From contig JAULJL010000018.1 of assembly GCA_030761205.1 (NCBI GenBank), positions 14,528,501 through 14,592,500 of the forward strand: 64,000 nucleotides of DNA. The letters run 5' to 3'. The notes under the pieces were generated by a model, which saw nothing but the letters and a program-made list of their open reading frames with translations, was not told the DNA's origin and did no database searches. Shown one piece after another: positions 1-11,332 of the stretch; the first letter of the stretch is position 1; each line of letters starts with the position of its first letter. Origin of the DNA: Fremontodendron californicum (taxonomy: Eukaryota > Streptophyta > Magnoliopsida > Malvales > Malvaceae). The translations under genes and the position numbers were made by a program.

Positions 1-1880
1 AAAAGAGTTTCTGGGTTTCAGTTTTAAAGGGTTAGTTGTCTTTTGGTTGGTCTTTGTCTGTGAAATGTTTATGCCCTATTTCTAGAAATGCCTATTTAAG
101 TCTCATGATATTGTATGCTTGGATTTATTAATGCATGTAATTAATTGATTTTAAGGAAAATTTCTCATTAAAAAAAAAAAAAAAACTAAAATTGCATATG
201 CTTATTAGAGGAAACCTTAACTTCAGCTAACAGTCTACGACTTCTTAGAGTATATTTGTTTATTCTATCTATTGTTCTTTGTGCATCTGTTTTGCTTACT
301 TTATATTATGGGATTTGGTGTTGTTTGATTTGCTGAACAAAATTGATGTTTCTATTGTGCTTGAGTGATATTGTGTGAAAGTGATTTTACAAGCGAAATA
401 GATTATTGGCTATGTGATTTTTTTATTTCTTTTGGCTTTAAATTTGGTTTTGAGGCTCCAAGTTCAACCTGTATTTTCGATTTCATTGGCCAATAAACTG
501 TTTTTAAACATAGTAATAAAATATTAATTCTAAATTTATTGAAAATTATGTTCAATTGATGTATGAGATAAATGAAATTGAATAATTAATCACTCAAATA
601 AAAGTTCCACCAAGCTGAGGTTAAAGGGTGAAATTGAAAGGTTCAAGGACACCCCTTCTATAAAAAGTTAACTCTAAAATATTAACTTCGTTCTATACAT
701 GTTGTTCTTTATTTATTGGCAACCAATCTGAAAATTTATTGCTTAAATTTTAATCAATTTATTGCTGCATCTGTTGTTCTTTATTTATCATGTTCGTTTC
801 GTTAAATTCTGATTAAGTTGTATTGACGAGGTTATTCATTTTACTTTTTGTTGATTGCTTATTTGTGCTAAGTTTGTTTCTTATATTCTATTTTCTTGAT
901 CTCAACATGGTTATCTTTTTTTTTTCCTCAAGTTTCTTGGGTTGTTTCATTGTATTTTAGTAATATTGCTTGATCTAATTTGGTTTAAATACATTTCTCT
1001 CTCTGTCAATTGCTTATTTCTGCTCTTTAAAGCTTGATTATGCTTTTAGTTGTGGACTTCATCAAATGATATAAATTTTTTGTTTTACTTATGTTTTCCT
1101 TTATTCTATTTTTATTTTTTTATGTTTTTCTTATTTTGTTATACTATTTTTTCCTTGGATTCTTACCAATGTTTGTTAATATCGATGATTGATGGTGGTT
1201 TTTTATATTTGCTTTTTCATTCAGTTTTATGATTTTCGATGATTTATTTTGGTTTTCACATTACTTTTACATAATGCTTCCTCAACGAGCCGCTGACATT
1301 TTTTTATATTTATGAAAGATATGTTCTTAGGAAAACGAGAAAAAGAACAATTTTGCATGAATTGGTAAATCTGGTGATTTGTTAATACTTGAAAAAGGTG
1401 CAAAAATGGTTAACATTTTATCCCTGTTTGCGGATATATTTTATATATATTTTTGACTGGTGCTACTGCCATATATATATATATTTTTGTAATATATGTT
1501 ATATATATATATATATTGTTTAATTGTTATATATATATATTGTAGTTAACATATATATAGTACAAAGAATTGATAAAGGATTCTTTCCTTTATGAATTGA
1601 ATTTGGTAATATATTTTTATTCACCGTTTATATATATATATTGTGTACTATTGTTTGCAATATATATATATTGTTAAATTTGTTATAATATATATATTGT
1701 TACTATATTGTAATATATATTTATTGTGGACATATATATATTTTAGTAATATATATATATATATATATATATATATTGAGAACAAATATATATTTGTAAT
1801 ATATATTGTGAACAAATTGGTTGTCAATTTTTTATAAATTGCACAAAGTTGATCTTGTTATTATTTTTTTTAAATAACAG
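1..1880. other. AT-rich stretch with no recognisable gene
   Basis: This stretch is strongly AT-rich and T-rich on the plus strand, with homopolymer runs and no reading frame that resembles a protein family. The short open frames in it are low-complexity Phe/Leu/Tyr-rich translations of T-rich DNA. It ends in a T-run followed by AACAG directly before the copia gag ATG at 1881, which could be a 3' splice-site-like sequence or chance. I found no copy of the copia 3' LTR (near 11333) here, so the 5' LTR of that element is missing or unrecognisable. It could be intronic or intergenic DNA. Confidence 0.6.
1436..1812. repeat. (TA)n microsatellite island
   Basis: Many short TATATA blocks are separated by TTGT-type interruptions. 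The longest pure run, about 30 bases, is near 1748-1776. The open frame through it (1643-1837) is a simple-sequence artefact rich in Tyr and Ile. Confidence 0.9.
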
Positions 1881-3091
1881 ATGACAGAAAGATCTTTCGG
1901 TACTGCTAGTGCGTCTGTAGTACCGTTGCCACTACATGTTACACATGATGAAGGCTCGAGAAGTTCAGTGGTCTGGACTTCAAACGTTGACAACATAAGA
2001 CGCTGTTCTATTTAACCACTCTAAACCTAACTAGGTTTTTACGGGAAGAGGCCCCGACTCTCAACGAGGAAGAGACCGATACTACGGTTGTAGCTTCGGT
2101 GGAAGAATTAAAGCATTCTAACTTCCTATGCAAGAATTATATCCTCAACGGATTGGACAACACGTTATACAACGTGTATAGCCCTATCAAGACAGCGAGA
2201 GAGTTGTGGGAGTCCTTAGAGAGAAAATATAGAACCGAGGATGCTGGCACGAAGAAATTTGTGGTTGGTCGGTTTCTGGATTTCAAAATGATGAACTCAA
2301 AAACCGTGATAAGCCAAGTCCAAGAATATCAGTTGATCCTCCATGAAATTGATGCCGAAGGAATGATTCTTAGTGAGTCACTTGAGACGGCAGTTTTGAT
2401 AGAGAAATTGCCTCCTTCATGGAAGGATTTAAAGAACTATCTAAAGCACAATAGAAAGGAGATGACATTAGAGGATTTGATTATCCTGTTAAGAATCGAA
2501 GAAGATAACCGTGGTTCAAAAAAGAGTGTTAAAGCTCAGGCCATGGAAGCCAAGGCAAATGTTGTAAAACATTCGCACAAGACCAACAAGAGGAAATTTG
2601 TTGGTTCTAGTTCTTCCCAAGCTAATAAGGGAAAAGATTTCAAGAAGTTCACGGGAATTTGTTTCGTATGTAACAAGCCCGGTCATCATACAAAGGAATG
2701 TCGTCAGAACAAAAAGAAAAGAGCTCAAGCCAACTTAGTTGACGATAATGAGATTGAGCTCTCTGCTGTAGTGTCACAAGTGAACATGGTAGAAAACCCT
2801 AAGACATGGTGGGTTGATACCAGTGCCACTTGTCATGTTTGTTTTGATAGAAATAGTTTCTCCGAGTATAAAGAAGTTGCTGTTAATGAGCAACTGTTTA
2901 TGGGGAAATCTTCGGTCTGCAAAGTACGAGGCCATGGAAAGGTGGTGCTCAAGATGACCTCAGGTAAAGAACTAACTTTGAACAATGTGGTTCATGCTCC
3001 TGAAATTCGAAAGAATTTGGTTTTCGGCTTTCTATTGAGCAAGAATGGGTTCAGGTTGGTAATTGAGTCTGATAAATTTTGTACTCACTAA
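1881..3091 (+). pseudogene. Ty1/copia gag and protease remnant
   Basis: This is the 5' part of a copia polyprotein. Translation from the ATG at 1881 gives a short Gag N-terminus and then stops; the frame is open again from about 2099 to 3091. The frame contains a UBN2-type Gag region (motifs such as ARELWESLERKY), a basic linker and a CCHC zinc knuckle CFVCNKPGHHTKEC at about 2668-2709. The start of the aspartic protease follows, WWVDTSATCHVC. The catalytic triplet reads D-T-S where copia proteases normally have D-S-G or D-T-G, so the active site is probably dead. The frame closes at 3091 in the early GAG-pre-integrase region. It belongs to the same decayed element as the fragments at 3172-4005 and 10160-10747. 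Confidence 0.9.
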
Positions 3092-3171
3092 ATGTGGTAT
3101 GTTTGTTGGTAGAGGATACTTATGTGATGGGCTTTTTAAGCTCAATGTAATGGTTGTTGTGCCAAAGAACA

Positions 3172-4005
3172 AAGAATAATAATAATAATAATATTTCTTC
3201 TGTTTATTGATTGTGTCTTCTAGTTTATGGCATGGTAGATTAGGTCATGTGAATTACAAGACCTTGTGAAGAATTAGCAATTTGGATCTGCTATCAGAAA
3301 AATTGTTTGAAATCCAAATTTGCTAAGGCTCCTTTCTATTGAATAGAAAGAAGTAGTGAACCTCTAGATTAATTCACACTGATATCTGTGATTTAAAATT
3401 TGTGCTAACTAGAGGCGGTAAAAAGTATCTCATTACTTTTATTTGATAATTGCTTAAGATATTGTTATGTCTATTTGCTAAGAAGCAAAGACGAGGCCTT
3501 GGAAGCTTTTAAGCTCTTTAAAAATGAGATCGAAAACCAACTAAGCAAGAAAAAAAGAGCGATAGGGGTGGTGAATATGATTCAATGTTTAATGAATTCT
3601 GTTCAAAATATGGAATCAACTTTCAAACCACTTCTCTTTATTCATTTTAACAATATGGTATTGCGAAACGCAAGAACCGAACGTTGAAAAAAATGATGAA
3701 TGCTTTGTTGATTAGTTTAGGGTTACCTCAGAATTTGTGGGGGGAGACTATTTTAATACCTATTTATATTTTAAATATAAAAATACCTCACAAGAAATAA
3801 GACAAGACACTATATGAATTATGGAAGGGTCAAGGACTATCCTATAAATACAAGAAAATATGGGGGTGTCTTGCGAAGGTATCGGTTTCTCCAGCTTAAA
3901 AGGTCATGTAGGACCTAAAACTATGTTTGATGCCTCATTCGAAGGGATCATGACCGAGTCCTTGAGGGCAAAAGGACATGTGAGAAAATGTCAACTTTAT
4001 GCAAG
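3172..4005 (+). pseudogene. Ty1/copia GAG-pre-integrase and integrase remnant
   Basis: Frames are broken many times but remain recognisable in pieces. LWHGRLGHVNYKT (about 3218-3260) is the GAG-pre-integrase motif. An integrase-core start resembling IHTDICD follows near 3376. A segment at 3475-3560 (RSKDEALEAFKLFKNEIENQ) matches the usual copia integrase segment between the catalytic Asp residues. Near 3855-3880 a WGCLAKV motif marks the C-terminal end of the core. A short AAT repeat lies at 3176-3194. The fragment is cut at 4005 by the Tat-type LTR insertion. The reverse transcriptase that should follow is absent, so a deletion or replacement preceded or accompanied the insertion. Confidence 0.8.
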
Positions 4006-4130
4006 AAGGGTGTAGACACCTAATTTTGTCCGTACCATTAAATTAGGTATGTTTTCTTCCTAAAATGATGTTTCAAAATGCAAAAAGGCTTTTCTCATCC
4101 TGCAGGTGGTACTTCAAGACTTAGACTAAG

Positions 4131-4215
4131 AAGTCAAGCATAAAAAGTCAAACTTGAAAAAGTCAACCTTGGAGAAGTCAACCCTGAAAAGTCAACTATT
4201 TAAAAAGTCAATCCA
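4131..4215 (+). repeat. Short GTCAA-containing tandem repeat near the LTR start
   Basis: The unit is roughly AAAAGTCAACCYTG, 14-18 bases, repeated five or six times about 120 bases inside the LTR. The same array occurs at 47600-47690 and inverted at 55080-55170, so it is a conserved feature of the U3 region. A regulatory role is possible but not shown. Confidence 0.8.
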
Positions 4216-4854
4216 CTTTCAAAATCAAGATTTGAAGTTTAATTGAAAAATGGTGAAATAATTTTGGTAATCCGAGGTCTACATTGAAAGATATGGAGTT
4301 CGGAAGTTGGGTTACGGAGATTCAGTAGAAAGGAAATCCTAGTTCGGGAAATTTGTGGAAAAGTGCTTAAACGATAAAATTAGTAGGAATTGAAGGTTTC
4401 AAATGAAAGATAAGCACTGACTACAGGTAATGGAGAAGCTACTTGGAAAAAAAAGTGAAGGAAAAGTCAATTCAGAAGAAAACCAAGAATTATGGTTTTT
4501 AGTGGATTTTGTTGAAATTGGAAAAAATTGCACAAATGGCCTTTATTCTATAAAAATAAAGCCCCTAATTGATGAGGAATGACTAAACAAGGATATCCCA
4601 AGGCTCAGTTTGAAGTAATTCCGAGAAAAGAGCCGATTGGAGAAAAAACGAAAAAAAGAGGAAATTTTCGATACTGAAAAGAGGAAAAATCAAAACGAAA
4701 GGGAATTTGATCGTAAAAATTGGATGTTTTCGGACCAACTCCAATTCAATATATGATAAAGGCCCAAAAAAAGAAAATCTGAAAATCGAACTTGTTTTGA
4801 GCAAAACCGTGCTTTGGAGGCAAAAGGGCAAAATTGAAAAATTTGAAAAAAATA

Positions 4855-5290
4855 GCAAATGAGCTCCAAAAATTTTGAAAATTTTCAGATGTCATTCTTA
4901 AATTATTTCGAAGAGATTGGCAAAATAAAATCTGGAATTCAGAGTTCATTTGCAAAATAGCCAAATCCTGAGCCCACAATGTAGAAATTCAAACAGATAA
5001 ATCTCGAAAAAATGGCAAATGAGCTCGAAAAAATCTGAAAACTTACAGATCACTCTTTTAAATTATTTGGAAGATATTGGTGAAGAAAAATCTGGATTCG
5101 GAGCTTGTTTAAAAATGGTGAAAGTTCGGGTGCACAAAAGGGCAATTTTGGAAGAAAAAATCTAAAAAAAATAGCAAATGGGCTCAAAATTTTTTGAAAA
5201 CTTCCAGAATTCAATTTTTTTATTATTTTGGAAGTATTGAAAAATGAAAATTTGAATTTGGATCAAAAAAGTCATTTTGTCAAAGAAACC
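4855..5290 (+). repeat. 159-bp LTR tandem repeat, about 3 units (copy 1)
   Basis: The landmark ATTATTTGGAAGAKATTGG recurs at about 4902, 5060 and 5222. The same unit is present about five times in copy 2 (48190-48860) and about six times in the inverted copy (53740-54600). Confidence 0.8.
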
Positions 5291-5458
5291 GAAAGAGGCC
5301 AATTTGTAATTAAGGAAAATATGAAAGATGAAGGAATTGCTGAGATAATTCCTCCTTTGTTCAGTCAACATAGAGGAGAATAAGGAAGCTTGATCAATTT
5401 AATTCCTTAGTCACTATCAAGCTCAAAATGCTACCATTAGTAACTTGCAAATGGTCCC

Positions 5459-6080
5459 CCTTCATCCAATGGCTTAGGTGCCTTGTAGAAAAGTTGAATA
5501 CACATTTTAAGGGTTGGGATTAAATGCCAAGATGACATTTTTATTTTTCATGAAAAAACCCTCATCCAATAGCCAAGAATGGAAGAAGAAAGATGAGCAC
5601 AATGAATCCAAGGGTTGGCATTCATTCGGCCAAGCAAGTAAGTGCATGGGATTGGTCCTTTTCATCCAATGGCTTACGCCATTTACAAGGACTGAGTACA
5701 TATTTTAAGGGCTGGGATTAAATGCCAAGATGACATTTTTATGTTGTCATGAAAGAATCCTCATCCAATGGCCAAGAATGGAAGAAGAAAGATGAGCACA
5801 ACTCATCCAATGGTAGAGGTTCATTGGGCCAAGCAAGGGAGAGCATGAGATTGTATCCTTATTTCATCTAAGGGCTGAGGTTATTAGAAGGGTTGAGTAC
5901 ACATCTTAAGGGCTGCTATCAATTTGCAATAAGATATTTTTATTGTGTCACAAAAGATCCTAATCTAAGGGCCAAAATTGGAGGAGAAAAAGTGCAAATA
6001 TCCAAGGGTAAGAAATGCCAACCGGCCAAGAGGAAAGGAAAGGGGGAATGTTTGTTTTTTCCATGTAGGCTAGGTCATTT
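5459..6080 (+). repeat. ~199-bp tandem array, 3 units, only in LTR copy 1
   Basis: The landmark GGGYTGGGATTAAATGCC starts at 5511 and 5709, with a diverged third at 5909, giving a period of 198-200 bases. Each unit includes a TTCATCCAATGGC motif and a purine-rich GAATGGAAGAAGAAAGATGA block. I see no array at the matching place in the other two LTR copies. Confidence 0.8.
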
Positions 6081-6925
6081 GATGGAGGAGGGCAGTAGCT
6101 AATTTAGAAAAGAAAAGGTTTTGAAAGAAAAAAGAAAGGTTTTCAATAGAAGAGCTTGAAGGTAGTCATCTCTACCAAGCTCTAGCATAGTTTTCTTCTT
6201 GTTTTCCTTGTTGATTTCTTGATTTTCCACTTGGTTTCTTACTAAATTTCTCATAGAAATCAAGTTTTTGAAATGTTTACTTAAGTTTTCATCTCATCTT
6301 CTTCATCAAAAACGGTTGAAAGCAAATTTTTTTACGAGGGTTTTGCATTGGCCGAATGTGACATGAGTGCTTGCCTTGATTTTTCTTTTTTTTCTTCGTT
6401 GCATGATGTTGTGGGAAAAATGATTTTTGATGGTTTATTTAAGTATTTAAGGTTATGATTCTTTTACAAAAAATGAAGCAAAAGAGGTTGAAATGGCTAC
6501 ATGATCTTGATACATATCAAGTGACCATGGTTAGGGGAGAGGCTATGCTCATTTTTACCAACCATGAAGCTCACCTCTATTTTGTTGATTAGCATGGCTT
6601 ATATTTTGATTTTTTGAAATGGAAAGGCTTCATGATCTTGACAAGATCAAGTGATTATGGTTAGGGGAGAGGCTATGCCCATTTTGTACCAACCATGGAG
6701 CTTAATTTTTCTTATTTTGTTTACTAGTTTTTCTTGTTATTTTCTTTGCATGTCTATGTTTAATTTGATCATTTTCTTTATATTTTTTATATATTTGCTT
6801 TTCTATTTCTTTTTTTCTTTATGATATTTCCTTGTAAGTTTTGGCCCTTGTGCTTTTCTTGATGATATTTTTCATTTTTCCCATATATCATGCCTTGTAT
6901 GTTGCCATGTTTGCATTTTACATTT

Positions 6926-7440
6926 TGTCATGTGACCATTCGACCTCTTCATGCATTCCATGCCTTGTATGTGCATTTTCATCATTTTAGTTGATAGGTT
7001 AGCATTTCATGCCATGACATTATGTATTTTGATTTGGTTTGCCATGTGTTTGTGTTATTTGCTACATAGGATTGCCTTAGGTTGTCATGTGACCATTCGA
7101 CCTCTTCATGCATTCCATGCCTTGTATGTGCATTTTCATCATTTTAGTTGATAGGTTAGCATTTCATGCCATGACATTATGTATTTTGATTTGGTTTGCC
7201 ATGTGTTTGTGTTATTTGCTACATAGGATTGCCTTAGGTTGTCATGTGACCATTCAACCTCTTCATACATCCCATGCCTTGTATGTGCATTTTCATTATT
7301 TTAGTTGATAGGTTAGCATTTCATGTCATGACATTATGTATTTTGATTTGGTTTACCTTGTTGTTTGTGTTATTTGCTACATAGGATTGCCTTAGGTTAT
7401 CTAGTGGCTATTCGACCTCTTCATGCATCTCTTGCCTTGC
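6926..7440 (+). repeat. 157-bp tandem array, just over 3 units
   Basis: TGTCATGTGACCATTC recurs at 6926, 7083 and 7240, with a diverged partial unit from about 7396. Neighbouring units are almost identical, so the amplification is recent compared with the rest of this LTR. The identical 66-residue open frames at 6951 and 7108 are this repeat and not genes. Confidence 0.95.
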
Positions 7441-8885
7441 CTTGTCATGCATTTGCATTTTGTTTAGGTACCATACTTTGCATTATTATGCCTTGAAATT
7501 GTGTATTAGTTGCTGTTTGTTCATGCATTAGTATTAGGTTTATTGGTCATTACATGTTCATGACATTTTCATGCATTCTCATGACATTTAAGGTCTAGAA
7601 TCATATTGGTATTTCCATACATATTCTCATGCATATAAAGTCTAGAATCATATTGATATTGTCATGCATTTGCAATGCTATTTAGGACTTAGGTCACTTT
7701 GTATGGCCATGCATTTCATGTCACTTTAGGTCTAAGTTTCATTTGCATTATCATGCATCTCATGCATACTTAGGATTACATTTATTGCCATGCAAACTCA
7801 TGCTAGGCATTAGGTTATCTTGTATTGCCATGCATTTCTCACATCATTTAGGTTTTAAATCATGCATTTTATGCACTCCATTGGCTATATGTTCATGCAT
7901 CTCATGTCATGCCACATGATTTATGACTTAGGCTAATCAATAGCTCAAAGTCATGCTCACTTGAGCATACTTGTGGAAAATTAAAGAGTTGACAAATTGA
8001 TTATTCTACCTTTGTGATTTTTTTTACTTAGCCAATTTTTGTCTAACTTTTTTAAAGGTGATAGATACTGTTTGTGGGTCTTTAGGAGAGTCTCCAACAT
8101 TTTTATTTTGATTTTTAAATGATTTTATCAAAGGCAAAAAAAATGTGTTTTGGCAAAATAGTTTTTCACTCAATACTCGGACTTTCCCAATTTTTCTGAG
8201 AAGTCATCTTTAATCAAAAAATTAATCCAATTTTTTCTCGGGTATTTTTACCATGTTCTGAGTCTCCAGTACTTTTTCTATATTTTTTTGAAATTTTAAA
8301 AATAGGTAAAAAAATCGTGTTTTAAAATTGGACAGTAGAGATAGATTTGAATTCAAAAGAAATACAATTATTTGAATTTGGTTAAGGCATTTAGAGGGGT
8401 TGGTTAGGAACTTTAGCTACTGTCCTAGCTTGGTTTTTAGACCATTTTAAACTTTAAAAATGATTTTATTAACCTCGGGTTAAGGGTGGTCAAGTTCGGG
8501 ATTTCAAACTTAGGAAATTAGAGCTATTTTAAAAGGGTAGTTCGGTTAGGGTTTTAATTTTAATCCAAGATTTTTAAAATTGTTTTCAAACAATCACAAA
8601 GCATTTTGATTTTAGAAAATTTAATTAGATATATTTTTCTAAGGTAACCGGATATCTTTTTAGATATACGGATTTTCTTAATTAAAGGAAAAAATACACT
8701 TTCATGCATTGCATTTTCCTTATTCATGCATACTATAATATTTGATTTTTTCTATGATAATTTCTATGATATTGTTATTATTTTGATTTATTTTATGGTG
8801 TTATGTTGTTTGTTATATGGTTTTGAATATTACATGCTATCTTATGCTTTTTATTTAATTATTTATTTTTGTCACATTATTTATC

Positions 8886-9235
8886 ATATACTATGTTCAT
8901 GCATTATTATTATTATTATTATTATTTTTTCATGCATATTACATAATAGCTTTATTTTATGTTTCATGTCATTTAAAGTATATTCCATGTCATTTAGAAT
9001 ATCATATCATTTAAGTCAGTTCATTTCATATAGAATATCATATACTTAGGATATTGCATTTCATTTAGAATATATTATGTCACATAGGTTATTCATTTCA
9101 TTTAGAATATATTATGTCACATAGGTTATTCATTTCATCTAGAATATATTATGACACTTAGGTTATATCATTTCATGTAGATTATTTCATGTCATCTTTA
9201 TTATGTCACTCGTATTCATATATATATATATATAT
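8886..9235 (+). repeat. Simple ATT and CATTTCATTTAGAATAT repeats in LTR
   Basis: A (TTA)n run near 8904-8927 is followed by a loose array of TCATTTCATTTAGAATAT and TTAGGTTAT units to about 9190, then a (TA)n run near 9219-9235. Similar loose arrays lie at 51600-51960 and, inverted, 45410-45760, so this is a shared property of the family's LTR. Confidence 0.75.
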
Positions 9236-9589
9236 TTTAAATGTTTTAAAATAACACAATGATTTTTAATAAAATAAATTAAGATATTCTCGAGTTAAAA
9301 TAATTCATGAGTTCTCTGCCGGGTTTGCTGGGGAGGATATCATCAATTATTATTAATAACGGAATATCTTCTTTAAAACGAGAATGATTCGGAAAATTTT
9401 CCAAATTAATAAAAAATTTTATATTTTTCCACGTTTGTTGGGGAATATAGGAAAATTTTGAATTAATAAATTCCGGATCATTTTCAATTAAAAATGGACT
9501 TATTTTTCTTTAAATTGGGAATTAACTTGAAATACTAAATTAAAAATCGACTTTTTATCGAGACTTGAGATAACACACGATTAATAAGG

Positions 9590-9939
9590 TACCGTTTTAT
9601 ACGGGCGTTGTGGGGGTGCTAATCCTTCCCCGCACATAATCGAGTCCCGAACTCAATTCTTCGATTTTTTCTGGTTTATAACGCAGACTTGAAATTGGTT
9701 TCAAAAATATTTTAATTAATTTTAAAATGTTTTACAAAACCGGTTTTAATAGGTGGTCGATCACACCTAGCTAAAAAAATATTGGTGGCGACTCCATGTC
9801 TTTTTAAGGTAATTTCAAAACTTTCATTTTTCAAGAGGAATAAAATCGACTTTTTTTCGATTTCTTTTAATGTCAGACTTAACGAATAATAAATTCTTGC
9901 GATGAGACTCATTGTTATGTTATTTTTTAGGTTGCGACA
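9590..9939 (+). repeat. Conserved 3' end (U5-like) of Tat-type LTR
   Basis: This part is well conserved in all three LTR copies (also about 52355-52698, and inverted 44671-45015). It includes a GGGCGTTGTGGGGGTGC block, a CACCTAGCTAAAAAA block and TGGCGACTCC at 9786-9795. That last decamer is identical to the kind of tRNA primer-binding sequence used by Tat elements, yet here it lies inside the LTR. Confidence 0.8.
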
Positions 9940-9944
9940 AAGGG

Positions 9945-10159
9945 TACTCGGGTGTGATCTTGTCGTCAATGAGGGTATCAACATAGTAAGTGGGGAAGAG
10001 TGTCATGGTATGGTATCGGCATGCCTTGGTGCTACCATGACTACCCAGTTGTGAAGCGGAGGATGAGACCTTGTCCATATGATCAGTGATCCCTGATGAT
10101 GCCAAGAGTGGCACGGACCTTGGAAGCGAACCATTAGGTTGTAAATGAATGTAAGACAT
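9945..10159. other. Unassigned segment between solo LTR and copia RNase H
   Basis: This 215-base stretch, which continued from about 3936-4005 before the LTR inserted, does not match the copia reverse transcriptase expected here. It has an open minus-strand frame (9920-10159), but no family was recognised. It may be a small piece of another element. Confidence 0.4.
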
Positions 10160-10747
10160 AACATATCAGTTTGCAAACTGAGTAGATTTACAAGTAATTC
10201 TGGAAAGGATACTGGAAGGTCATTGTGAGGGTATTTAGATATTTAAGATACACCTCAAGTTATAGACTGCACTATGCAAGATATCCAGATGCAAAATGGA
10301 TATTCGATACTAAAGATTCCAAATCCACTAACAGATTTATCTTTATTATTGGAGGAGCTGCAGTGTTTTGAAAATCTTCTAAACAAACGTTTATTGCCAG
10401 ATTTACCATGGAATCTGAATTTTTAAGCTTTAGATAAAGCTGAAGAAGAAGCAGAATGGCTTCAAAATTTTTTAGAAGATATTCCATGTTGGCCGAAACC
10501 TGTGTCTGCAATTTGTATAAATTACGATAGCCAATCTGCAATTGGTAGGACACTGAGTAGTTTTTATAACAGTAAATATCGATACATTCGTTGAAGACAT
10601 AATACCATAAGACTCTTGCTCTCAAATGGAATTATCTCTATTGATTATGAAAAATCAAAGGATAATGAAGCATGCTTACGAAAAGTTTTAACAAGAGAGC
10701 AAGTAAATAAATCATCAAGGGGAATGGGTCTTAAGCCTATAAATTAA
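10160..10747 (+). pseudogene. Ty1/copia reverse transcriptase end and RNase H remnant
   Basis: Plus-strand pieces in shifting frames match the C-terminal end of a copia polyprotein: KLSRFTSNSGKD-like (about 10170), FRYLRYT near 10230, a SKQTFIARFTMESEF block near 10380, a GAAACCTGTGTCTGCAAT region encoding the RNase H block with YDSQSAIG near 10525-10550, and KSSRGMGLKP at about 10712-10741 just before the terminal stop. The order is as in an intact element but several frameshifts and stops intervene. It is the downstream part of the element whose gag begins at 1881. Confidence 0.85.
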
Positions 10748-11332
10748 AATTACATAATGGCAACCCAACCTAGTTAATTGGAGATCCCAAGATCTAGGTT
10801 CAAAGGGACAACTGAGTTATGTTAACTTAATGTGAGCACTAGAAGAGTTAAACACTCTTATCCATTCCTATGATGAATTAGTGCTGCCTGCAAATGAGTT
10901 AAGATAAGCTATGCTTTTAATGATTCTTATAGCTTGATAAAATCTAATGGGGTATTGCAGTATACTCTTAATAAGCAATCACCTATTATGGGTAAGAAAC
11001 TCGGCTATTTCTATGAGAATTGATCAGGCTAAATTGTCTAGAGTACTTATAGAAACCAGGACGTGTTCGGGACCAAAATGGACACAACCGTGAGAACGAA
11101 AGATGTACGAAGGGGAATTGTGTGATACCTATTGTCTGGGTTTATACTAAAGGCTAAATAGTTCAAAACATAATGTTCACTAGTTAGCCGAGTAAATCCG
11201 ATAGTTGTCACTATAAAAGGTTCAAAGCCTAAAGCTACTTATCCTGATGCAATAACTCTTCAAAGTTATTCTCTCTCATATTCTGAGTCAGTTTGTCGTT
11301 TTAATCAGACAATTTTCATTCATGTGGGGGAC
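10748..11332 (+). other. Copia 3' untranslated region and polypurine tract
   Basis: This non-coding region runs from the end of pol to CATGTGGGGGA at 11321-11331, which is a typical copia polypurine tract lying directly before the 3' LTR. Confidence 0.7.

Larger units (their letters stand above)
4006..9944 (+). mobile_element. Tat/Ogre-type solo LTR, copy 1 (5.9 kb)
   Basis: The LTR proper runs from TGTAGACACC at 4011 to GGTTGCGACA ending at 9939. It is flanked by the perfect 5-bp duplication AAGGG (4006-4010 and 9940-9944), so it is a complete LTR left by recombination between the two LTRs of one element. The ends and body match the copies at 47465-52698 and, inverted, 44671-55301. The last of these is attached to Tat-type pol and an AAAGAGGGGCAGC polypurine tract, which gives the family identity. 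There is no coding capacity. This copy is longer than the others because it carries extra tandem arrays (5459-6080 and 6926-7440). It interrupts the copia element. Confidence 0.95.

Noticed and set aside
1050..1232. 60-residue plus-strand frame
   Set aside because: Phe-rich translation of T-rich DNA with no family resemblance.
1..1880. 5' LTR of the copia element at 1881
   Set aside because: No sequence in this stretch matches the 3' LTR start at 11333 and no primer-binding site was found.
6951..7308. Two overlapping, almost identical 66-residue frames
   Set aside because: They are successive units of the 157-bp tandem repeat and not paralogous genes.
8726..9049. 107-residue hydrophobic frame
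   Set aside because: Low-complexity product of AT-rich LTR repeats; the same style occurs at 51415-51645 and no homology is seen.
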